Notes under the pieces: model-generated
The model's input: the letters and a program-made list of their open reading frames with translations, nothing else
Databases searched by the model: none
What the model was told of the DNA's origin: nothing
Part shown: positions 52,728 to 60,474 of the stretch, piece after piece
How positions within the stretch are numbered: position 1 is the stretch's first letter
Layout: each line of letters begins with the position of its first letter
Translations under genes and position numbers: made by a program
Assembly (NCBI RefSeq): GCF_013294115.1
Contig: NZ_JABSNP010000002.1
Location: 344,353-408,352, forward strand
DNA from: Hymenobacter caeli
GTDB taxonomy: Bacteria; Bacteroidota; Bacteroidia; Cytophagales; Hymenobacteraceae
Length of the DNA stretch: 64,000 bases
Reading direction: 5' to 3'

Positions 52728-54008
52728 TTAACTTCTTTCCACGAACTCGCGCACGCCCAGCGCGTCCAGGGCCGCGGGCAGGCGCAACAGCGCCGCCTCA
52801 ATCGAAGCCATCGACTCGGCGCCGACCGAGAGGCGGAACCAGGGGTCGGTGGCTTCGGCCCCGAAGGCGCTGAACGGCACCAGGGCCAGCCCGGCGGCCT
52901 GGATGAGGTACGAGGCCAGGTCTTTGGTGGTGGCCAGCACCTGGCCGGCGGGCGTGGTGCGGCCCACCGCGTCGATGCGGGCGGTGAGGTAGATGGCCCC
53001 GGCCGGCGCGATGGCGGCCACCGGGTAGCCCTGGGCCTCCAGGGCCCCCAGGCCGTCGTAGAGGCCTTGCAGGCTGCGCTGCAAGCCGGCCTTGAAGCCG
53101 TCGAGGAAGGCATCGACGGCCCCGGTCTGGGGCAGGAAGTGGGCGGCGGCCACCTGCTCGGCCTTGGGGGCCCAGGCGCCCACGTGGCCCAGAATGGCCT
53201 TCATCTGGTCAATCACCAGGGCGGGGCCGAAGGCGTAGCCCACGCGCACGCCGGTGGCGGCGAAGCACTTGGAGAGGCCGTCGATGTACACCACATAATC
53301 GCGCAGGGCGGGGCGCAGGCTCACGGGGTCGAAGTGCTCGGTTTCGCCGAAAGTGAGCAGCCAGTAAATCTGGTCGTAAAGGATGTAGAGCGGCTTTTCG
53401 TTGGGGCCCCGGCCTTGGTTTTCGAGCAGCACCAGGTCGCAGATTTCCTCCAGCGCGGCCTTGGTGAACACCGTGCCCGTGGGGTTCAGCGGCGAGCACA
53501 GGGCCAGCAGCGTGGCCCCGGCCAGGTGGGGGGCCAGGTCGGCGGCGGTGGGCATGAAGTCGGCCTCGGGGCGGGTGGGCACGGCCCCGGGCACGGCCCC
53601 GGTGAGGTGGCAGTAGTGGTTGTTGTTCCACGACGGCACCGGGAACACCACCCGGTCGCCGGCGTCCACCAGGGCCCGGTAGGCGGCGTAGATGAGCGGG
53701 CGCGAGCCCCCGGCCACCAGGAACTCGGCCGGCGTGTAGGTCAGCCCCTGCCGATCACGCACAAAATCGGCCGCCGCTTGGCGCAGCTCGGCAATGCCGG
53801 GCGCGGGCGGGTAGTTGGTCTGGTGTTGCTGGTAGGCGGCGATGATGCCCTCCTGCAAGCCCTCGGGAATCGGGAACAGGGCGGGGTCGAAGTCGCCGAT
53901 GGTGAGGTTGCAAATGGTCGCGCCCTGGCGGACCATTTCGCTTACCTCGTTGCCTATTTTGATGATTTCGGAGCCGCTGAGGCCCGCGGCCAGGTGCGAT
54001 ATTTTCAT
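52728..54008 (-). CDS. Class I/II pyridoxal-phosphate aminotransferase
   Basis: The 426-aa enzyme has ICNLTIGDFDP near the N terminus, LVAGGSRPLIYAAYRAL, PSWNNNHYCHL, SPLNPTGTVF and ILYDQIYW. The PLP-lysine segment IDGLSKCFAATGVRVGYAFG and a C-terminal WFRLSVGAES arginine that binds the substrate carboxylate follow. It resembles aspartate aminotransferase-type enzymes; the exact amino donor is not fixed. Start is ATG at 54006-54008, with a TACCTTCG promoter-like box 32 bases upstream. Confidence 0.88.
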   Translation of the reverse strand: MKISHLAAGLSGSEIIKIGNEVSEMVRQGATICNLTIGDFDPALFPIPEGLQEGIIAAYQQHQTNYPPAPGIAELRQAAADFVRDRQGLTYTPAEFLVAGGSRPLIYAAYRALVDAGDRVVFPVPSWNNNHYCHLTGAVPGAVPTRPEADFMPTAADLAPHLAGATLLALCSPLNPTGTVFTKAALEEICDLVLLENQGRGPNEKPLYILYDQIYWLLTFGETEHFDPVSLRPALRDYVVYIDGLSKCFAATGVRVGYAFGPALVIDQMKAILGHVGAWAPKAEQVAAAHFLPQTGAVDAFLDGFKAGLQRSLQGLYDGLGALEAQGYPVAAIAPAGAIYLTARIDAVGRTTPAGQVLATTKDLASYLIQAAGLALVPFSAFGAEATDPWFRLSVGAESMASIEAALLRLPAALDALGVREFVERS

Positions 54009-54039
54009 GGGGAGGGGAGAGGAGGGCCGGTTGGCGCAG

Positions 54040-54047
54040 CGAAGGTA
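54040..54047 (-). promoter_or_regulatory. Promoter-like box TACCTTCG of the aminotransferase gene
   Basis: This minus-strand variant of TAnnTTTG lies 32 bases before the ATG. Confidence 0.35.
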
Positions 54048-54121
54048 TTGCCCCCGCAACAACCGTCCCGCCGCCGGGGTTGCCCAGGGAGACCCCTTTT
54101 TTTCGTCCCGGGGCCCCGGGG

Positions 54122-56602
54122 CTACTGCCCGGCGGCGCGGCGCAGCTCCTCTTCGGCCCCGGCGGCGCGCTTGCGGGCCCCGGCCACCTTGGCGCTGCCG
54201 AAGCGGTAGGTGAAGGCCAGGGTGGCAAAGCGCGAGTCCTGCCGCAGAAAAAAACTTTCCGAGAAGTTGGCGTAGGTGGAGGTCGAGCGGATGGGCGTGG
54301 TGTAAAAGGCGTCGGCCACGGCCAGCCGCAGCGTGCCCTGCTTGGCCCACAGGCTTTTCTGCACGCCGGCCGCCACCTGGCCCCGGGGCCGCAACGTCTC
54401 GAAAGCAAAGGTTTCGCCCGACTCGAAGGTGCCGCTCAGCTCGGCCGACCAGCCCTGGGGGCCCGTGAAGGTGTTGTTGGCCGAGAGCAGCAGGGCGGGC
54501 CGGTTGTTATAAGGCGAGGAGCCGTCGGTGCCGGGCAGGGTGCCCGCGAACCGGGTGTACGAGAGCACCGCGTTGCCGTACAGGGCCCACCACGGCCGCG
54601 GGGCCAGCGGGGCCGTGAGCGTGAGGGCGTAGTAGTGCTCGGTGCCCAGGTTCACGGGCTGGCTCACCACCAGGCGGTTGCCGTCGGGGGCGGGCAGCTG
54701 CACGCGCAGAATGGGCTGGTCGGTGCGGGCGTAGCTCAGGCCGGCCGTGAATTTCTGGCGGAAGGTGTGGGTCAGCTCCGCGTTGTAGCTGGTTTCGGGG
54801 CCCAGGCCGGGGTTGCCGGAGCTGTAGGACGTGGCGTCGACGTAGTTGCGCAGCGGGTTCACCTGGTTGTACACGGGCCGGTTGATGCGGCGGCTCAGGG
54901 CCAGGCCCAGGGCGTGCTCTTTGCCGAGGGTGTACTGCACCGAGGCGCTGGGAAAGAGCTGGAAGTAATGCCGCTCGAAGTCCAGGGCGTTGGCGGGCTG
55001 GCGGCCCCGGGTGTTGGTTTGCTCGGCCCGCAGGCCGGCTTGCAGCGTGGCGCGGGCCCCCGGCCGGCTCAGGCTGGCGTAGGCCGCGTTCACGTTCTCG
55101 TCGTAGCGGAAGCTGCCGGAAATGTTCGCGTCCGGCGTCGTCACGCCGTTTTGGATGCGGTCAAACGCCACGTCGTTGTCCGAGCGCACCTGGGCCACTT
55201 TCGCCCCGGCTTCCAGCCGCACGCGGTGGGGCAGGGGCCGGCTGTAATCGGCCCGCAGCGTGGCCAGGGTAAGGGCGCTGCGCTGGTCGCCGGCCAGGAA
55301 GTCGGCGGGGGCGGCGGGCGCGTCGTAGGCGGTGGCCAGCCCCGTGCGGCGGTGGGTGTCGTAGCGGGCGTAGTCGGCGTCGGCCGTGAGCACGGGGGCC
55401 CCGGCCGAATCGGCGAATGCGTGGCGCAGGTTCAGGTTGGCGGTGCCGTTGGGGCGGCGCACGTCCTGGGTGGTCGTGGAGTGGTAGCGGTTGGCGAGCG
55501 TACCGTAGCCGTCGTACACGGCCGTCTGGTTGGCGTTGTCGCTGTTCACCTGGCTCAGCAGGCCGCTCACGGCCGCGCCCAGCAGCGTGCGGGCCGAGAG
55601 CGTGTAGTCGAGGCCCGCCTTCAGGCTGTGCGAGCGCAGGTGGTTGGTGAGGTCGTCGGCCAGCACGCTGCTGCTGGCCGGGCCCCCGGCCGGCGCGAAC
55701 TGCCGCTGCACGTCGTTGCGCGTGAACCCGCGCCGGTCGGCGTAGGCGTAGCTGCCGAACGCGTTGAGGTGCTGGGTGCGGTGGTTCAGGGCCCCGCCGG
55801 CCGTGAACTTGCCGTACTCGCCGCGGCCGTAGCTGGCGTTGGCGCTGCCGTTGGTGCCCAGGCGCAGGTCTTTTTTCAGGTTGAGGGCGATGACGCCGGC
55901 CGTGCCCTGGGCGTCGTAGCGGGCGGGCGGGTTGGTAATCAGCTCGATGCTGCGCAGCTGCTCGGCGGGCAGGGCGCGCAGGTAGTCGGCCAGCTCGGTA
56001 CCGCTCAGGGCCAGGCGCTTGCCGTCGACGAGCACCAGCAAACCCTGGCGGCCGCGCAGGCCCAGGTTGTCGTCGGTCACGCTCACGCCCGGGGCCCGGG
56101 CCAGCAGGTCGAGGGTGGTGGCTCCGGCGGCCAGTGCGGTGCCCTCCACGTTCACCACGGTGCGGTCGGGCAGGTGCTCAAACGGCGGCCGGGTGGCCGT
56201 CACCGACACTTCCTTTAGCGCCGTGCCGGCGCTGTGCACCAATTCAAGCGGGGCCAGGGCCAGGCCGGCGGCCGGCAGCTCGAAGGCCGGGCTCCAGCGG
56301 CGCTGGTAGCCCACCTGCACGGCCGACACCCGGTAGCGCCCGCCCGGGGCCGCCTCGAGCCGGTACGCCCCGCTGCCGTCGCTGAACTCGGCCTTCACCA
56401 CCACCGAGTCGGCGGCCCGGTGCAGCGTGACGGTGGCAAAGGCCAGCGGGCCCCCGGGCCCCGCCACGGTGCCGCGCACGGCGGCGGCGGGCCCGCCGCG
56501 GGCCTGCCCCAGGCCCGTTCGGGGCACGGCCAGCAGCGTCCACACCACCCAGGCGCAACGAGTAACCAGGCAACAAAAACGCAAAAGGGTAGAATTGGCC
56601 AT
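54122..56602 (-). CDS. TonB-dependent receptor-like outer-membrane protein (OMP_b-brl_3 type)
   Basis: The 826-aa protein has a weak signal sequence and a carboxypeptidase-regulatory N-terminal domain (VRGTVAGPGGPLAFATV, DGSGAYRLEAAPGGRYRVSA). It continues with a plug domain (LDLLARAPGVSVTDDN, LRGRQGLLVLVDGKRL, RSIELITNPPARYDAQGTAG). A long beta-barrel ends with a strand and an Arg/Lys-rich tail. The plug sequence VLVDGKRLALSGTELADYL is typical of the Bacteroidota outer-membrane beta-barrel family 3 rather than SusC. No SusD partner is present. Ligand unknown. Confidence 0.87.
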   Translation of the reverse strand: MANSTLLRFCCLVTRCAWVVWTLLAVPRTGLGQARGGPAAAVRGTVAGPGGPLAFATVTLHRAADSVVVKAEFSDGSGAYRLEAAPGGRYRVSAVQVGYQRRWSPAFELPAAGLALAPLELVHSAGTALKEVSVTATRPPFEHLPDRTVVNVEGTALAAGATTLDLLARAPGVSVTDDNLGLRGRQGLLVLVDGKRLALSGTELADYLRALPAEQLRSIELITNPPARYDAQGTAGVIALNLKKDLRLGTNGSANASYGRGEYGKFTAGGALNHRTQHLNAFGSYAYADRRGFTRNDVQRQFAPAGGPASSSVLADDLTNHLRSHSLKAGLDYTLSARTLLGAAVSGLLSQVNSDNANQTAVYDGYGTLANRYHSTTTQDVRRPNGTANLNLRHAFADSAGAPVLTADADYARYDTHRRTGLATAYDAPAAPADFLAGDQRSALTLATLRADYSRPLPHRVRLEAGAKVAQVRSDNDVAFDRIQNGVTTPDANISGSFRYDENVNAAYASLSRPGARATLQAGLRAEQTNTRGRQPANALDFERHYFQLFPSASVQYTLGKEHALGLALSRRINRPVYNQVNPLRNYVDATSYSSGNPGLGPETSYNAELTHTFRQKFTAGLSYARTDQPILRVQLPAPDGNRLVVSQPVNLGTEHYYALTLTAPLAPRPWWALYGNAVLSYTRFAGTLPGTDGSSPYNNRPALLLSANNTFTGPQGWSAELSGTFESGETFAFETLRPRGQVAAGVQKSLWAKQGTLRLAVADAFYTTPIRSTSTYANFSESFFLRQDSRFATLAFTYRFGSAKVAGARKRAAGAEEELRRAAGQ

Positions 56603-56839
56603 AGGCGCTGCGGAGGCGGGCGGTGAAAAACGCGCTGGGCGCTGGAAGGGCGGCCGGGCGCGGGGGAGGGAGGAACGGGGGCCCCCGGGCGGTTTTGCGG
56701 CCCGGGCAGGGCCCGCGAGCCGGCCCCGGCGGGTGGTGGCCAAGCCGTTAATGCCAAGCGCAACGATAGCGCCGGGGTAATGGTATGAGACTGGAAAGAT
56801 AATGGTGAAGGGGCCAAACATAGCGTTTAAGCGCTTAGG

Positions 56840-56871
56840 TTGCGCCAACCGGCGGGCCGCCGGTATTTTTG
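56840..56871 (+). promoter_or_regulatory. Promoter TTG...TATTTTTG of tsaE (likely leaderless)
   Basis: TTG (-33, 56840-56842) and TATTTTTG (-7, 56864-56871) are 21 bases apart. The -7 box ends four bases before the tsaE ATG. Confidence 0.6.
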
Positions 56872-56875
56872 CGGG

Positions 56876-57313
56876 ATGCTACCCGTTCAGCTTTCCGTGC
56901 CCGCCCTCGCCGACCTGCCCGCCGCCGCCCAAAAGGTGGCCGCGCTCATTGCCGCCAGCGGCTGTTCGGTAGTGGCCCTGGTAGGCGAAATGGGGGCCGG
57001 CAAAACTACCCTCGTGCGGGCCCTGGGCGTGGCGCTGGGCGTGGCCGACGACGTTAGCAGCCCCACGTTTGCGCTCGTCAACGAATACCGCGACGGGCGC
57101 GGGGCCCCGGTGTACCATTTCGACTTCTACCGCGTCGATTCCGTCGACGAAGCGGCCCGCATGGGGGCCGCCGAGTACTTCGATTCGGGGTATCTTTGCT
57201 TGGTTGAATGGCCGGCCCGTGTGGAAGCGCTTTTACCGGCTCCCCGACTTGAGTTAACGATTATCCCCACGGGCCCCGAAGCGCGGGCGATTGAACTAAA
57301 AATTGTAAATTAA
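56876..57313 (+). CDS. tsaE: tRNA threonylcarbamoyladenosine biosynthesis ATPase TsaE
   Basis: It powers t6A37 tRNA modification together with TsaB and TsaD. The 145-aa protein has Walker A VGEMGAGKTTLVRAL, the switch ADDVSSPTFALVNEY, and Walker B-like VYHFDFYRVDSVDEA. GYLCLVEWPARVEALLP is typical of the family. ATG at 56876 fits both the usual family start and the promoter position. ald follows 93 bases downstream. Confidence 0.94.
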   Translation: MLPVQLSVPALADLPAAAQKVAALIAASGCSVVALVGEMGAGKTTLVRALGVALGVADDVSSPTFALVNEYRDGRGAPVYHFDFYRVDSVDEAARMGAAEYFDSGYLCLVEWPARVEALLPAPRLELTIIPTGPEARAIELKIVN

Positions 57314-57396
57314 GAATTAGGAACGAAAAATAAAAGGTTATCAATCAGTGGTTTGTGCGCTGAATTTGTAATTTTTGATTTATAATTCTTAATTCC
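57301..57396. repeat. AT-rich inverted repeat between tsaE and ald
   Basis: AATTGTAAATTAAGAATTAG (57300-57319) is complementary to the AATTCTTAATT region ending at about 57394, with an inner ATAAAAGG loop. The right arm ends about a dozen bases before the ald ATG. Confidence 0.7.
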
Positions 57397-57406
57397 CTTT
57401 CCACCG

Positions 57407-58633
57407 ATGCCCGAACAATTACCCCCCGGTTTCGAGTCGCTCGCGGCCAGCCGCGCCTACTTCACCCAGGAAGCCGCCCTGGCCGTGGAGACGCGCAAGC
57501 GCAAGCTCTTTATCGGCCTACCGCGCGAAACCACGCTCCAGGAAAACCGCCTGGGCCTCACGCCCGAAGCCGTGCAGCACCTCGTCACGGCCGGCCACGA
57601 GGTGGTGCTGGAGGCCGGGGCCGGCGAGCCCAGCAAGTACTCCGACCACAACTACTCCGAAGCCGGGGCCCAAATCGTGTACTCGTCGCAGGAGGTGTTT
57701 CAGGCCGACATCGTGCTGAAGGTGGCCCCGCCCACGCGCGACGAAATCGAGTACATGCGCCCGGGCCAGACGCTGATTTCGGCCCTGCAAATGGGCACGC
57801 TCACGGCCGAGTATATTGCCGCGCTGCAACGCAAGAAGGTGAACGCCATCGGGTTCGAGTTCATCCGCGACCCCTCGGGGGCCATGCCCGTGGTGCGCGC
57901 CATGAGCGAAATCGCCGGCTCGACGGTGATGCTGGTGGCGGCCGAGTACCTGGCCCGCTCCAACGAGGGCAAGGGCATCATCCTGGGGGGCATCACGGGG
58001 GTGCCGCCCTCGCAGGTCGTCATCCTGGGGGCCGGCACGGTGGCCGAGTACGCCGCCCGCGCCGCCATTGGCCTGGGGGCCGAGGTGAAGGTGTTCGACA
58101 ACCACCTCTACAAGCTGCGCCGCCTCAAGCACAACCTGGGCACCCAGCTCTACACCAGCACGTTGGACACGTTCGCCCTGAGCCAGCAAATCCGCCGGGC
58201 CGACGTGGTGATTGGGGCCCTGAGCATTGAGGACGGCCGCATCCCGTTCATGGTGCCCGAGGAAATGGTGGCCAGCATGACGCCCGGCTCCATCGTCATC
58301 GACGTGAGCATCGACCAGGGCGGCTGCTTCGAAACCAGCGAGATGACCAGCCATTCGCAGCCCATCTTCCGCAAGTACGACGTGGTGCACTACTGCGTGC
58401 CCAACATCGCCTCGCGCGTGCCCCGCACCGCCACCAACGCCCTGAGCAACATTTTCACCCCCATCCTCCAGGAAATCCACCAGCATGGCGGCATCAACGA
58501 AGTGCTCTTCACCAACGAGCATTTCCGCGCCGGCGTGTACATCTACCGCGGCTCGCTGACGAATGCCGCGATTGGGAAGAAATACAACATGCGGTACAAG
58601 GAGTTGGGACTGCTGATTGCGGTGCGGAATTAG
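57407..58633 (+). CDS. ald: Alanine dehydrogenase
   Basis: It interconverts alanine and pyruvate plus ammonia with NAD. The 408-aa protein has an N-terminal PETE-family domain (IGLPRETTLQENRLGLTPEAV with Arg/Lys active residues), VLKVAPPTRDEIEYMRP, and the NAD motif VVILGAGTVAEYAARAA. DVVIGALSIEDGRIPFMV and VIDVSIDQGGCFETSEMTSH are family segments. The N-terminal ~30 residues before KRKLFIGLP are an extension common in Bacteroidota members. porX, often near this gene in the phylum, lies about 11 kb upstream. Confidence 0.93.
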   Translation: MPEQLPPGFESLAASRAYFTQEAALAVETRKRKLFIGLPRETTLQENRLGLTPEAVQHLVTAGHEVVLEAGAGEPSKYSDHNYSEAGAQIVYSSQEVFQADIVLKVAPPTRDEIEYMRPGQTLISALQMGTLTAEYIAALQRKKVNAIGFEFIRDPSGAMPVVRAMSEIAGSTVMLVAAEYLARSNEGKGIILGGITGVPPSQVVILGAGTVAEYAARAAIGLGAEVKVFDNHLYKLRRLKHNLGTQLYTSTLDTFALSQQIRRADVVIGALSIEDGRIPFMVPEEMVASMTPGSIVIDVSIDQGGCFETSEMTSHSQPIFRKYDVVHYCVPNIASRVPRTATNALSNIFTPILQEIHQHGGINEVLFTNEHFRAGVYIYRGSLTNAAIGKKYNMRYKELGLLIAVRN

Positions 58634-58643
58634 AAAAAGCAAA

Positions 58644-59018
58644 GTGAACACCACCGTAATTAAACTTTGTGAAAATCACAAGAATATACCAGATAATTCA
58701 ATCGCATCGTTGGTGTTTCATTACCTGTTTAAATTATTTTTCTTTTGGATTCCGAAAGCCAGTCCAGATTACGAGGGGGTAGTTGATGATGTGCGTTACT
58801 GGCATATAGAAATTGATAATGATACCCGCCGAGCGGAAAGAGAAATTGGATTTGATGGTTTCGACAAGCCAATTGTTTTCGGACCAACTAATCGAAATCT
58901 CGGGTTGTGGACTGACTCCGATAGATTATTTAGTATTATTGACTATCAGCTAGTTGATGGAAATGAATTTGATAATTTGTGGAACTCCTTGAAAGAAAAC
59001 CAAGGGGATAATTTTTAA
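58644..59018 (+). CDS. AT-rich orphan protein, 124 aa
   Basis: The protein starts at GTG 58644 (NTTVIKLCENHKNIPD), eleven bases after the ald stop. It has a hydrophobic patch (HYLFKLFFFWI) near residues 25-35 and then a soluble part with WHIEIDND, IGFDGFDKPIVFGPTNRNLG and a C-terminal amphipathic helix FDNLWNSLKE. Composition is far more AT-rich than the neighbours. Small proteins of this kind occur as immunity-type orphans, but no family can be named. It is probably recently acquired. Confidence 0.6.
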   Translation: MNTTVIKLCENHKNIPDNSIASLVFHYLFKLFFFWIPKASPDYEGVVDDVRYWHIEIDNDTRRAEREIGFDGFDKPIVFGPTNRNLGLWTDSDRLFSIIDYQLVDGNEFDNLWNSLKENQGDNF

Positions 59019-59044
59019 TGGATTGGTCGGAAAATCTGGTTGTG

Positions 59045-60175
59045 TTACAGCACGAAATCCAGGTAATTATCCCGATTAATTCCCGCATACGTGGCCCCCG
59101 GATAATTAGCAACCCAAGAAGCCGGCGCGTTTGAAGCCTTTTTGGTCAACTTGAATTCGTAGCCGGCTAGTTGCCCGTCCACGTCTTCCACGTAATCAAG
59201 CTCCGCACCGGTGTAGGTGCGCCAGTAGTAGGGCAGGGCGGGGTAGGGGGCGTAGGCGTTGCGCTTGCGGCGCTCCACCACCAGGAAGTTTTCCCACAGG
59301 GCCCCGGCGTCGGGTCGGGCGTTGAGGGGGCTGAAATTGTTGAGCACGGCGTTGCGGATGCCCAGGTCGTAGAAATACACCTTGTCCATTTTCACCACTT
59401 CTTTGCGCAGGTTGCGGCTGAAGCCGGAGAGCCGGAAGACGACGAAGGCTTTTTCGAGCAGGTCGAGGTAGTGGGCCACGGTGTCCTTGCTCATTTGCAG
59501 GGCGTTGCCCAACTCATTGAGCGAGACGGGGGCCCCCACTTGCAGGGCCAGCAGGCGCAGGAGCTGGCGCAGTTTGTCGGGGTAGCGCAGGTTGGCCATT
59601 TCCAGCACGTCGCGGTAGAGGTAGGCGGTGCTCAGCTCGCGTAGGTACTGGGCTTTGTCCTGCTGGTTGGGCAGGCTGAAAACCTCCGGGTAGGCCCCGT
59701 AAATTAATTGCTGGTCCAGCAGCTGGCGCAGCTCGAAGGGATTGTACTGGGCCCGCAGCTCGCTGGTGGCGATGGGGAAGAGCGTGTAGGTCCAGGTGCG
59801 GCCGGTGAGGGGCTCCTGGGTGCGGTTGGCCAGCTCGAACGACGACGAGCCCGTGACAATGATTTTTAATTGCGGCAGCCCGTCGTGCAGGATTTTTAGG
59901 TTCAGGCCTACCTCGGGGATGCGCTGGGCCTCGTCGATGAACAGCAAGTCGTAGCCATCCACCAGCAGCTTGAGCTGGTTGAGGTCGCGGCTGGAAAGCA
60001 CGTCCACGTAGCGCAGCTCGTCGGCGTTAATTTCCAGCTTGCGCAGCGGCAACTCCGTCAGTACCTGGCGTACCAGCGTGGTTTTACCCACTTGCCGGGG
60101 CCCGTACAAAAGAATGATTTTAGCGGAGTTCGTTAGCCGGTCGCGGAGGACGGGCAGCAAGGCACGAGAGAGCAT
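59045..60175 (-). CDS. AAA ATPase with DUF4143 domain
   Basis: The 376-aa protein has an N-terminal AAA_14 ATPase (Walker A LYGPRQVGKTTLVRQVL, Walker B DLLFIDEAQRIPE, sensor IIVTGSSSFEL). A winged-helix part (LNELGNALQMSKDTVAHYL) and a C-terminal DUF4143 domain with a PD-(D/E)XK-like core (TGAELDYVEDVDGQLAGYEFK) follow. Such proteins are numerous in Bacteroidota and their role is unsettled. They have been grouped with mobile or defence-like elements. A promoter box and a 66-bp palindrome sit directly before its ATG (60173-60175). Confidence 0.92.
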   Translation of the reverse strand: MLSRALLPVLRDRLTNSAKIILLYGPRQVGKTTLVRQVLTELPLRKLEINADELRYVDVLSSRDLNQLKLLVDGYDLLFIDEAQRIPEVGLNLKILHDGLPQLKIIVTGSSSFELANRTQEPLTGRTWTYTLFPIATSELRAQYNPFELRQLLDQQLIYGAYPEVFSLPNQQDKAQYLRELSTAYLYRDVLEMANLRYPDKLRQLLRLLALQVGAPVSLNELGNALQMSKDTVAHYLDLLEKAFVVFRLSGFSRNLRKEVVKMDKVYFYDLGIRNAVLNNFSPLNARPDAGALWENFLVVERRKRNAYAPYPALPYYWRTYTGAELDYVEDVDGQLAGYEFKLTKKASNAPASWVANYPGATYAGINRDNYLDFVL

Positions 60176-60180
60176 ACCGA

Positions 60181-60188
60181 CAAATCTA
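60181..60188 (-). promoter_or_regulatory. -7 promoter box TAGATTTG of the DUF4143 ATPase gene
   Basis: This minus-strand TAnnTTTG match ends five bases before the ATG and abuts the palindrome at 60190-60255, which therefore covers the -33 region. Confidence 0.6.
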
Positions 60189-60189
60189 G

Positions 60190-60255
60190 CGCGAATTGGG
60201 CTACTTCATCCGCTCAATTCGCGCGAATTGAGCTGATGAATTAGCCCAATTCGCG
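60190..60255. repeat. 66-bp near-perfect palindrome (CGCGAATTG motifs)
   Basis: There is no spacer: pairing runs from the centre (60222/60223, CTCAATTCGCGCGAATTGAG) outward with only two mismatched pairs of 33. CGCGAATTG-type half-sites occur four times. It overlaps the expected -33 region of the ATPase promoter. Confidence 0.92.
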
Positions 60256-60474
60256 TTTTTATTTTGCCAGTAGTGTCTTCTTTGCCTTCGCTACAAACCA
60301 TTCCGCCAGAAACTGTTGCCTAAAGAGCGCCAATTGCTTCTGCAACCTGGGGCCCTCGTCGCGGTGTTTTTCCTGCCCCGGAGGCGAATAACCCTACAGC
60401 CTACACTGCTACCCGTGGGGCCTGCTGCGTTTCCACTTGGCTCAAAAAGCTGGCCCAACCGGCAGCTGTTGTGG
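60256..60474. other. Spacer between the ATPase promoter and the 3' end of fhs
   Basis: This 219-base stretch has no recognisable gene, repeat or clear terminator. Confidence 0.35.

Noticed and set aside
54080..56218. 712-codon plus-strand frame opposite the outer-membrane receptor
   Set aside because: Glycine/alanine/valine-rich shadow frame with no motifs; the minus strand has a complete plug and barrel.
60190..60255. tRNA or structured ncRNA
   Set aside because: A continuous palindrome without loops, no cloverleaf and no T-loop sequence.
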